Assembly: GCA_028290595.1 (NCBI GenBank) | Contig: JAQGJO010000184.1 | Coordinates: 1-11,742, forward strand | Direction of reading: 5' to 3' | DNA from: Hyphomicrobiales bacterium | GTDB taxonomy: Bacteria > Pseudomonadota > Alphaproteobacteria > Rhizobiales > Beijerinckiaceae | DNA: 11,742 nucleotides | In this document: positions 6,701 through 11,742 of the stretch, one piece after another | Numbering within the stretch: position 1 is the first letter of the stretch | How the letters are laid out: the number at the start of each line of letters is the position of its first letter | Program-made: the position numbers and the translations under genes | Notes under the pieces: model-generated | What the model was told of the DNA's origin: nothing | Databases searched by the model: none | Seen by the model: only the letters and a program-made list of their open reading frames with translations

Positions 6701-7833
6701 TGCGCAAATGGATCGTCGCGCTGGCCACCGAAATCACACTGGAAACCCTGTCGTCGCTCTACGCCACCATCTACATGCGCACCTGGTATCGTTTGATGGG
6801 CGCCAAGATCGGCAAGGACGCGGAGATTTCGACCAATCTGTCCGGCCGTTACGATCTCGTCGAGATCGGCGAGAAATGCTTCATCGCCGACGAAGTAGTA
6901 CTCGGCGACGAGGATGTCCGGCGCGGCTGGATGTCTCTCTACAAGGTGAAGACCGGCGCGCGCGTGTTCGTCGGCAATGATGCGGTGGTGCCGGTCGGTT
7001 CTTCGATCCCGACAGGCGCGCTCATTGGCATCAAGTCGAAACCGCCGGCCAATGACGAGATGGAGGCGGGCGGCACCTGGTTCGGTTCGCCGCCGATCAA
7101 GCTGCCGGTGCGCCAGCGCTTCGACACCGGCTCGAACTGGACTTACGAGCCGCCGCGCTGGAAGAAGTTCATGCGCGCCGTGTTCGAGGCCGTGCATATT
7201 TCCCTGCCGACCATGTTGTTCATCACCTTCGGCACCTGGGCGGTCGAGGCGCTGGCGCCGCCGCTCTACGCCGGCGAGTGGTTCAACCTGTTCGCGCTGT
7301 TCGTGCTCTGCTCGTGCCTGATTTCCTGTGCCATGATGGCCGTCGTGATCGGCATGAAATGGCTGACCATGGGCCGCTACGAACCCGTCACCATGCCGAT
7401 GTGGTCGTGGTGGGCCATGCGCACCGAGGCGGTGGCCGTCATCTACTGGGGCCTGGGCGCCCGCGTCCTGCTCGACCATATGCGCGGCACGCCGTTCCTG
7501 CCCTGGACCTTGCGGTTGCTGGGGGCGAAATTCGGCCAGGGCGTCTTCATGGACTCGACCGACATCACCGAGTTCGACTGCATCAAGGTCGGCGATCATT
7601 GTGCCATCAACGCTGGTTCGGCCCTGCAGACCCATCTTTACGAGGACCGGGTGATGAAAGTGGGCCGGGTCGAGCTCGGCACGGGCGTGACCGTGGGCGC
7701 CGGCTCGACGGTGCTTTACGATACCTGCGTCAATGATTTCGCCCAACTCGGCCCGCTGACGATCGTCATGAAGGGCGAGACGATTCCCGGTAACACCGCC
7801 TGGTGGGGCGCGCCCGCCAACCGCATCGGGTAA
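3784..7833 (+). CDS. Pls/PosA-family non-ribosomal peptide synthetase
   Basis: Predicted 1349-residue membrane enzyme (Streptomyces Pls is about 1320). The family activates one amino acid and polymerises it through side-chain amide bonds without ribosomes. Adenylation domain, about 55-530: YTSGSTGKPKG 195-205, FDLSMEEIW 240-248, NSYGPTE 327-333, YRSGD 415-419, KIRGFRVE 440-447, catalytic K525. Carrier domain: LGGHSL with phosphopantetheine Ser584. Then three repeats of two membrane segments plus a hexapeptide beta-helix: segments near 645-670 and 688-712, helix 759-860; 883-905 and 928-955, helix 1004-1110; 1136-1160 and 1168-1195, helix 1246-1349. There is no classical HHxxxDG condensation domain and no thioesterase. 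By-eye pocket residues are D241, L242, E245, D284, I303, L305, S328, V336, V337 and K525. E245 and D284 suggest a basic amino acid such as lysine or ornithine; the product is inferred. ATG 3784 was chosen because upstream codons look non-coding; 3646 and 3742 are alternatives. Activity needs a phosphopantetheinyl transferase, not seen here. Confidence 0.9.
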   Translation: MLTETLPSLAGPSAAEPSPGEPSLGLPPLAVLHGDARPDLIRDELLGEIFAATARAFPTRPCMTSGTRVLSYREVDREAERVAHGLLHYGAKPGAVVGLWMARGIDLLIAQIAIVRTGAAFLPFDADVPAERVAECLADCGAAALLTDNARFEKLGAFQTCSLLRDSDFADDDHADPVDARALGCTPDHAAYMIYTSGSTGKPKGIVISQRNICHYLRAANEIYGIGQDDVMFQGASLAFDLSMEEIWIPYLAGASLFVATPEIMGEAERLPDVMEAHGITILDTVPTLLAMLPRDITTLRVIILGGEACPPVIAERWCKPGRHVFNSYGPTETTVVATVAEVKPGEAVTIGKPIPNYTCYVVGDALELLAFGVEGELLIGGPGVAKGYLNRDELTAEKFIANPFAGSGSDPVLYRSGDAVLLDANSDLLFRGRIDDQVKIRGFRVELGEIEAKLAHMPNIAQVTVVLRNDDGLDQLVAFIVPEHREAHVDAKALRKELQRVLPIYMIPSRFEVLTELPRLSSGKADRNRLRKLQLSVQEFVREEQQEPATPTQAKLLAAAQTVLPPQPIAFDADFFTDLGGHSLLAAKFVSAVRLTPDLASITLQDVYAARTLEAIGAILDERLIHAVDRPDLTFTPAPALRRYLCAAAQAVAMPFILALATAQWLGVFVSYMLLTSVSASLFDEITSLLFVYACINVATVFFAIAVKWLVLGRAKPGRYPLWGVYYYRWWLSQRFLALTHMKFFQGSPVMRLYLLALGAKIGKNASVGEADIGAPDLLIIGEGASIGGKVKFANARVEGNELVIGIIDIGADAYVGTSCAIENDTQIGAHSELRDLTSVIAGTRIGAAEIWDGSPARKVGTVDVAALEEPATASRARKGMLMTAYLALLLIMPPLGLLPIFPAFWIFDRIDDWISLGSGDRTIYLLSIPLMAWPTAFVMVIVTVGLIAIFRWIVLPRVREGKYSVYSGFYLRKWIVALATEITLETLSSLYATIYMRTWYRLMGAKIGKDAEISTNLSGRYDLVEIGEKCFIADEVVLGDEDVRRGWMSLYKVKTGARVFVGNDAVVPVGSSIPTGALIGIKSKPPANDEMEAGGTWFGSPPIKLPVRQRFDTGSNWTYEPPRWKKFMRAVFEAVHISLPTMLFITFGTWAVEALAPPLYAGEWFNLFALFVLCSCLISCAMMAVVIGMKWLTMGRYEPVTMPMWSWWAMRTEAVAVIYWGLGARVLLDHMRGTPFLPWTLRLLGAKFGQGVFMDSTDITEFDCIKVGDHCAINAGSALQTHLYEDRVMKVGRVELGTGVTVGAGSTVLYDTCVNDFAQLGPLTIVMKGETIPGNTAWWGAPANRIG

Positions 7834-7849
7834 GGGTTTCCCCGCAGAT

Positions 7850-7878
7850 TTGACCCGGATCGCAGCGCTGCCTACAAC
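7850..7878 (+). promoter_or_regulatory. Likely sigma-70 promoter for aroC-folPBK
   Basis: TTGACC (7850-7855; 5 of 6 consensus bases), a 17-base spacer and TACAAC (7873-7878; 4 of 6). Transcription would begin near 7885, giving a leader of about 15 bases with GGTGAG (7890-7895) as Shine-Dalgarno before the aroC ATG. It is the best promoter match in the window and lies in the only gap ahead of the aroC-fol genes. Confidence 0.6.
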
Positions 7879-7891
7879 GCGCGCGATCCGG
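7855..7891. repeat. 9-bp inverted repeat over the aroC promoter
   Basis: CCGGATCGC (7855-7863) and GCGATCCGG (7883-7891) are perfect reverse complements separated by 19 bases. The centre, at 7873, is the first base of the -10 hexamer. The arm centres are 28 bases apart. As DNA it could be an operator for a dimeric regulator. As RNA, in a transcript coming from the upstream gene, the right arm would cover the GG of the aroC Shine-Dalgarno. No T-run follows, so it is not a standard intrinsic terminator. Confidence 0.55.
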
Positions 7892-7900
7892 TGAGTGCTC

Positions 7901-9022
7901 ATGTCACATAATACGTTCGGCCATTTATTCCGCGTCACGACCTTTGGCGAGAGCCACGGGCCGCTGATCGGCTGCGTCGTCGACGGCTGCCCGCCGCTGA
8001 TCGAGCTGACCGAGGCCGACCTGCAGGGCTATCTCGACAAGCGCCGGCCCGGCCAGTCGCGGTTCACCACCCAGCGCCAGGAGCCCGACCAGGTCCGTAT
8101 CGTGTCCGGCGTCATGAGCCAAGAATCCGGCGGGCGCCAGATCACCACCGGGACGCCGATTGGCCTGCTCATCGACAATGTTGACCAGCGCTCCAAGGAT
8201 TACGGCGAAATCCGCCAGCAATACCGCCCCGGCCATGCCGATTTCACCTATGACGCCAAATACGGCATCCGCGACTATCGCGGCGGCGGCCGCTCGTCGG
8301 CGCGCGAGACGGCGATGCGGGTTGCCGCCGGCGGTATCGCCCGCAAGGTGATCGCCGGCGTCACGGTCCGCGGCGCGCTCGTGCAGATGGGGCCGCACGG
8401 CATCGATCGCGCCAATTGGGACTGGAACGAGATCGACAACAACCCGTTCTTCTGCCCCGATGCGAAGGCGGCAGCACTTTGGGAGACCTATCTCGACGGC
8501 GTGCGCAAGGCCGGCTCGTCCTGCGGAGCGGTGATCGAGATCGCCGCCGAGGGCGTGCCGCCCGGCTGGGGCGCGCCGATCTATGGCAAGCTCGACGCCG
8601 AAATCGCCTCCGCCTTCATGTCGATCAACGCCGTCAAGGGCGTCGAGATCGGCGATGGCATGGCGGCAGCCGCCCTGTCGGGCGAGGAGAACGCCGATGA
8701 AATGCGCGCCGGCAATACCGGTCTGCCGCATTTTCTCTCCAACCATGCCGGCGGCATTCTCGGCGGCGTCTCCACCGGCCAGCCGGTGGTGGCACGCTTC
8801 GCGGTCAAGCCGACATCCTCTATTCTGACCAACCGCCACTCGGTCGATCGTTTCGGCGCCGAGGTCGAAATCCGTACCAAGGGCCGTCACGATCCGTGCG
8901 TCGGCATCAGAGCCGTGCCGGTCGGCGAAGCCATGATGGCCATCGTTCTGGCGGATGCGTTTCTGCGGCACCGCGCGCAAACCGGCGCGCCGGATGCGCG
9001 CTGGCCGTTTCCGCGTTCATAG
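7901..9022 (+). CDS. aroC: Chorismate synthase
   Basis: Last step of the shikimate pathway: converts 5-enolpyruvylshikimate-3-phosphate to chorismate using reduced FMN, in the cytosol. The 373-residue product has the usual length and the family signatures: GESHG at 16-20, [13 protein letters not shown] from residue 125 and [17 protein letters not shown] from residue 329. ATG 7901 gives [20 protein letters not shown], the standard N-terminus, and follows GGTGAG by 5 bases; the in-frame GTG at 7895 would add two residues and overlap that site. It is the first gene of a tight plus-strand group, with folP starting 22 bases after its stop. Chorismate is the source of p-aminobenzoate, used by FolP, which makes the grouping metabolically sensible. 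Regulation may act through the promoter and dyad just upstream. Confidence 0.97.
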   Translation: MSHNTFGHLFRVTTFGESHGPLIGCVVDGCPPLIELTEADLQGYLDKRRPGQSRFTTQRQEPDQVRIVSGVMSQESGGRQITTGTPIGLLIDNVDQRSKDYGEIRQQYRPGHADFTYDAKYGIRDYRGGGRSSARETAMRVAAGGIARKVIAGVTVRGALVQMGPHGIDRANWDWNEIDNNPFFCPDAKAAALWETYLDGVRKAGSSCGAVIEIAAEGVPPGWGAPIYGKLDAEIASAFMSINAVKGVEIGDGMAAAALSGEENADEMRAGNTGLPHFLSNHAGGILGGVSTGQPVVARFAVKPTSSILTNRHSVDRFGAEVEIRTKGRHDPCVGIRAVPVGEAMMAIVLADAFLRHRAQTGAPDARWPFPRS

Positions 9023-9033
9023 CTGCCCCGAAC

Positions 9034-9037
9034 GGAG
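9034..9037 (+). promoter_or_regulatory. Ribosome binding site of folP
   Basis: GGAG 7 bases before ATG 9045. It matters because it supports translation of the unusual N-terminal extension of FolP instead of a start at the barrel. Confidence 0.6.
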
Positions 9038-9044
9038 CGCTGCC

Positions 9045-10040
9045 ATGTTCGACAAATATCTCTTCGCTCTTGGACGCGGCGTTCGCAGCGTCAGGAAAGC
9101 GCTCGACGATGGAACGGTGAAGGAAACCGGTCCGCGCGATGTCACGCCGCAGAGCGAGGCCGTAACGCCGGGAGGCGCGCCGTCGCCGGCCAACGATTTC
9201 GCCGCTCTGCCGCCGGCGCGCGCGCCGCTGCGGCTGGCAGACCGGCCGCTGATCATGGGCATCGTCAATGTGACGCCGGATTCGTTTTCCGATGGCGGCC
9301 GCTATCTCGAGCACACGAGCGCCATCGCCCATGGCGAGAAGCTGGCGGCCGATGGCGCCGACATTCTCGACATTGGCGGTGAATCGACCCGCCCCGGCGC
9401 CGCCGCCGTCAGCGTCGAGGATGAAATGGCGCGGGTGACGCCGGTCATTCGCGCGCTGTCGGCGCACACCAGGCTGCCTGTCTCCATCGATACGATGAAG
9501 GCGAAGGTCGCGGCCGCCGCGATCGCGGCCGGCGCGACCGTGGTCAACGACGTCTGGGGCTTCCAGTTCGATCCCGATATTGCTCGCGTCAGCGCCGACG
9601 GTAACGTTCACTGCGTTCTGATGCACAACCGCCGGCAGGACGACCCTAGCGTCGACATGTTCGCTGAGGTGAAGGATTTCCTGTCGCGCTCCATCGACAT
9701 CGCCCTCAAGGCCGGCGTCGCCGATGACCGGATCATCGTCGATCCCGGCATCGGTTTCGGCAAGACGCATTCGCAGAGCTTCGAATTGATCCGGCGGCTG
9801 GCTGAACTGAAAGCGGCGCTGGGCTATCCGCTGCTGCTCGGCGTTTCGCGCAAGCGGCTGATCGGCCAGGCGACGACGCGCACGATCGCAGCGGAACGCA
9901 TCATCGGCTCGGTCTCCGCGGCTGTGTTCGGCGCCTGCAATGGCGCCGACATCGTCCGCGTCCACGACGTCGCCGAACATGCCGAAGCTTTTGGCGTGCT
10001 CAACGCAATCCACAATGTGCAACCAGGACGGCCGCGATGA
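9045..10040 (+). CDS. folP: Dihydropteroate synthase with N-terminal extension
   Basis: Condenses 6-hydroxymethyl-dihydropterin diphosphate with p-aminobenzoate to 7,8-dihydropteroate; the sulfonamide target. TIM-barrel motifs in order: NVTPDSFSDGG 75-85, GGESTRPG 111-118, SIDT 147-150, ND 168-169, MH 193-194, DPGIGFGK 233-240 and GVSRKR 266-271, so both substrate sites look intact. The predicted length is 331 residues against the usual ~280. The excess is an N-terminal stretch of about 65 residues with a basic, helix-like start (MFDKYLFALGRGVRSVRKAL) and a Pro/Ala/Gly-rich linker. ATG 9045 is well supported by GGAG at 9034-9037, 7 bases upstream, and there is no other good start before the barrel. 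The stop codon overlaps the folB start in an ATGA, so translation is probably coupled. Confidence 0.96.
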   Translation: MFDKYLFALGRGVRSVRKALDDGTVKETGPRDVTPQSEAVTPGGAPSPANDFAALPPARAPLRLADRPLIMGIVNVTPDSFSDGGRYLEHTSAIAHGEKLAADGADILDIGGESTRPGAAAVSVEDEMARVTPVIRALSAHTRLPVSIDTMKAKVAAAAIAAGATVVNDVWGFQFDPDIARVSADGNVHCVLMHNRRQDDPSVDMFAEVKDFLSRSIDIALKAGVADDRIIVDPGIGFGKTHSQSFELIRRLAELKAALGYPLLLGVSRKRLIGQATTRTIAAERIIGSVSAAVFGACNGADIVRVHDVAEHAEAFGVLNAIHNVQPGRPR

Positions 10041-10423
10041 AACTGATGAGCAAGGTGACCGTCGAACAGCTCGAAATGCACGCCTATCATGGCTGGTACG
10101 CCCATGAGAAGGAGTTCGGCCAGCCGTTCATGATCGATATCGAATTCGATGTCGATATCGGTCGCGAGGCGGCCAGCGATCAGTTGCAGGACGCGCTCGA
10201 TTATGTCGGCATTGTCCGCTGCGTCCGCAAACTCTTCGTCGACGCGCATTACAAGCTCGTCGAAGCCGCCGCCGCCGCGCTGGCGCAAGGACTGCTGAGC
10301 GAATTCCCGCGAGTCGAGGCCGTGCACCTGCGCATCCGCAAGCTGAAGCCCCCGATCCCCGAACGCATCGGCGCGGTCGGCGTCGATCTGCGCATGGCGC
10401 GGACCGATCTGCCGGCAGGCTGA
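10037..10423 (+). CDS. folB: Dihydroneopterin aldolase
   Basis: Cleaves 7,8-dihydroneopterin to 6-hydroxymethyl-7,8-dihydropterin and glycolaldehyde in folate synthesis; the family forms homo-octamers. The 128-residue product has normal length. By alignment with the Staphylococcus aureus enzyme, catalytic Glu22 corresponds to E24 (in HGWYAHEKEFGQ), substrate-binding Glu74 to E76 (in LVEAAA) and catalytic Lys100 to K102 (in RIRKLKPPIP). The ATG at 10037 overlaps the folP stop by 4 bases (ATGA). A second Met at codon 4 (MSKVTVEQ) is an alternative start that matches the core family N-terminus better, but coupling favours the first. folK begins 5 bases after its stop. Confidence 0.96.
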   Translation: MKLMSKVTVEQLEMHAYHGWYAHEKEFGQPFMIDIEFDVDIGREAASDQLQDALDYVGIVRCVRKLFVDAHYKLVEAAAAALAQGLLSEFPRVEAVHLRIRKLKPPIPERIGAVGVDLRMARTDLPAG

Positions 10424-10428
10424 CCGAT

Positions 10429-10950
10429 ATGGCCCCGGAGGATGCCGTGCTTGCGGCCCTGTCGCTTGGCGGCAATATGGGCGATGTGCCGCAAGCCTTC
10501 ATCAGCGCACTCTCTGCGCTGGAAGCAGGCGGCGCAAAGGTCGTTGCATGCTCTTCGGTTTGGCGCACGCCGCCGTGGGGCAAGGTCGATCAGCCGGACT
10601 TTTTCAACATCGCGGTTTTGGTGCGCACATCGCTCGATGCACGCACTCTGTTGGCGCTCTGCCTCGACATCGAGAAAAGCGCCGGCCGCGTTCGCGTCGA
10701 GCGCTACGGTCCGCGCACCCTCGACATCGATATCCTGACCTACGGCGATAAGGTCATCGACGAGCTGGGACTGACCGTTCCGCACCCGCACATGCTGGAG
10801 CGCGCCTTCGTGCTGGTGCCGCTGGCGGAAATCGCGCCGGAGATGAAGGTGGGAGACCTCAGCATAGAAGGCGTGTTGAAGAGCCTCGATATAACGGGGC
10901 TTGTGATCGACCCGGTGGCCACGAGTCAGGTCGCCACGAGGCCTATCTGA
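10429..10950 (+). CDS. folK: Hydroxymethyldihydropterin pyrophosphokinase
   Basis: Transfers diphosphate from ATP to 6-hydroxymethyl-7,8-dihydropterin, making the substrate of FolP. The 173-residue product has the HPPK motifs LSLGGNMGD (11-19), SSVWRTPPWG (42-51), FFN (58-60) and RYGPRTLDIDI (92-102). D99 and D101 are the two magnesium-binding aspartates. Its start lies 5 bases after the folB stop with only a weak Shine-Dalgarno, so it likely depends on coupled translation. The tail after about residue 160 (VATSQVATRPI) is not typical of the family. Its last 8 bases overlap the convergent peptidase gene. It closes the aroC-folP-folB-folK unit; no terminator hairpin was seen after it. Confidence 0.95.
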   Translation: MAPEDAVLAALSLGGNMGDVPQAFISALSALEAGGAKVVACSSVWRTPPWGKVDQPDFFNIAVLVRTSLDARTLLALCLDIEKSAGRVRVERYGPRTLDIDILTYGDKVIDELGLTVPHPHMLERAFVLVPLAEIAPEMKVGDLSIEGVLKSLDITGLVIDPVATSQVATRPI

Positions 10951-11674
10951 TCGTCGCCAAAAATCTGCTGAAAACCCTGACGCCATCTTCCCGCGAAACC
11001 GCGACCAATTGGCTGATGATTTTCCTTGGCACCTGAAAGTGCTGATAGTCCTTCAATCTCCAGTTCCCGCCCCATTCGGTGAAGCCATATCTTCGAAAGA
11101 TCGAGCTCACGCTCTCAGCCATTCCAGGCGCTGCACGCGTGCGATTTAGAAATGCCTGGCCACTGGGCGGACTGACGACGAGTTTCCCCTTGAGAGTCTC
11201 GATAGCCGGATTTTGAACCGGGTTCAGATCGATCGCAGCGCCGTAAGCATGCATCGACAATGACGCGGTTCCCGCAACGTTTCTATCGTTGAAACCCGAC
11301 GTATTGTTTTGCGCGATCGACGCATCGTCGTCGCCGTTAAACTGGTTCATCAATCTCACGCTTTCGATAGGAAAGCGCTGTTTTAAAAGCTCGGCGAAGA
11401 TATTTGCTACCGGCTCCGCGAGGACATCCAGAACAACGATCTGACCCGCTCGCATTGTTCCGGTAAAATCCACGTAAGAAATGCGGACGATGGCGAGCCG
11501 CTCGCAACCCACTGCGGGATGAGAGCTCAGAACATGGTGCCGCACCATCTCCGCGCACTCGCCAGAGGAAATCGCACGGATGTCATTGCGTGGAGCACTG
11601 CGCGCCAACCCGGTTGCTATGCACATCGTCAACAATGTAGATAGCGTGAAGAAGATCGGGGCTCTGCTTGTCAT
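10943..11674 (-). CDS. Exported M15-type peptidase (D-Ala-D-Ala carboxypeptidase-like)
   Basis: Predicted 243-residue zinc peptidase of the M15 VanY/endolysin-like group, probably acting on peptidoglycan stem peptides or cross-bridges in the periplasm. It starts with a signal peptide: hydrophobic IFFTLSTLLTMCIATGLA (7-24) and likely cleavage after RSA (about residue 27). The catalytic domain carries SMHAYGAAID (140-149) and WGGNWRLKDYQHF (201-213), giving zinc ligands H142, D149 and H212; D209 is also conserved. The residue after HF is Gln where many relatives have Glu. Upstream of these, the NNTSGFNDR stretch (123-131) also fits the family. C40 and C57 may form a disulfide in the exported protein. 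The coding DNA looks lower in GC than the fol genes. It converges on folK with an 8-base overlap and starts 12 bases after another minus-strand frame ends. Confidence 0.88.
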   Translation of the reverse strand: MTSRAPIFFTLSTLLTMCIATGLARSAPRNDIRAISSGECAEMVRHHVLSSHPAVGCERLAIVRISYVDFTGTMRAGQIVVLDVLAEPVANIFAELLKQRFPIESVRLMNQFNGDDDASIAQNNTSGFNDRNVAGTASLSMHAYGAAIDLNPVQNPAIETLKGKLVVSPPSGQAFLNRTRAAPGMAESVSSIFRRYGFTEWGGNWRLKDYQHFQVPRKIISQLVAVSREDGVRVFSRFLATIR

Positions 11675-11686
11675 CGCCAGATTTGC

Positions 11687-11742
11687 TTACGGCGCGCCCT
11701 TTTCCACCACGCCGATGATCGGCCCCATCGGGCGCCAGCGGT
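11687..11742 (-). CDS. C-terminal end of an unidentified minus-strand gene
   Basis: On the minus strand an open frame enters from the window edge and ends with TAA at 11687-11689. The last residues read RWRPMGPIIGVVEKGAP, with G/C-rich third positions like the other genes of this genome. The frame is short (17 full codons), so this may be chance. If real, it ends 12 bases upstream of the M15 peptidase start and the two would be one transcription unit. The family cannot be named from so little. Confidence 0.4.
   Translation of the reverse strand, partial: RWRPMGPIIGVVEKGAP

Noticed and set aside
7834..7849. GGGTTTCCCC after the synthetase stop as a terminator
   Set aside because: The stem would be only three base pairs and no T-run follows.
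5623..7938. Minus-strand open frame of 771 codons opposite the membrane and beta-helix region
   Set aside because: Same antisense effect; the peptide is rich in His, Arg, Asp and Gln with no hydrophobic core or family motif, and it ignores the aroC promoter region it crosses.
7925..10022. Two long minus-strand open frames (351 and 371 codons) opposite aroC and folP
   Set aside because: Both are explained by codon bias of aroC and folP, which carry full sets of catalytic motifs on the plus strand.

Overview
The window looks like a chromosomal segment of a GC-rich alphaproteobacterium, most likely from the Hyphomicrobiales (Rhizobiales). The grounds are the argF-hslO pair, protein sequences close to rhizobial versions by eye, strong G/C preference at third codon positions and short intergenic gaps. 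The genus cannot be set from the sequence alone.

Layout: seven or eight genes run on the plus strand and one or two on the minus strand. (1) 1-1847: the 3' part of argF (ornithine carbamoyltransferase, arginine synthesis), followed 11 bases later by hslO (redox chaperone Hsp33). (2) 1867-2532: an unrecognised secreted protein of 221 residues in visibly lower-GC DNA, likely an insertion. (3) 2591-3493: an MBL-fold hydrolase of the LACTB2-like type. (4) 3784-7833: a very large single-module non-ribosomal peptide synthetase of the Pls/PosA family. It has an adenylation domain, a carrier domain, and then three repeats of a membrane segment pair plus a left-handed beta-helix domain. (5) 7901-10950: a compact set aroC-folP-folB-folK (chorismate and folate synthesis), with a good sigma-70-like promoter and a 9-bp dyad just ahead of aroC. 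(6) 10943-11674, minus strand: an exported M15-type peptidase whose stop overlaps the end of folK. Upstream of it is the last part of another minus-strand reading frame running off the window.

The most interesting element is the Pls/PosA-type enzyme. Characterised members (epsilon-poly-L-lysine synthetase of Streptomyces, poly-ornithine synthetase PosA) build isopeptide-linked cationic homopolymers. This protein keeps the full architecture and has acidic residues at the predicted amino acid pocket. A basic amino acid polymer is therefore a reasonable but unproven prediction. No dedicated degradation or export gene stands out next to it; the MBL hydrolase upstream is the only close candidate partner.

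The aroC-fol set is ordinary metabolism. aroC makes chorismate, the precursor of p-aminobenzoate. FolB and FolK prepare the pterin, and FolP joins pterin to p-aminobenzoate, so all four genes feed dihydropteroate synthesis. No RNA genes, CRISPR arrays or insertion sequences were seen.
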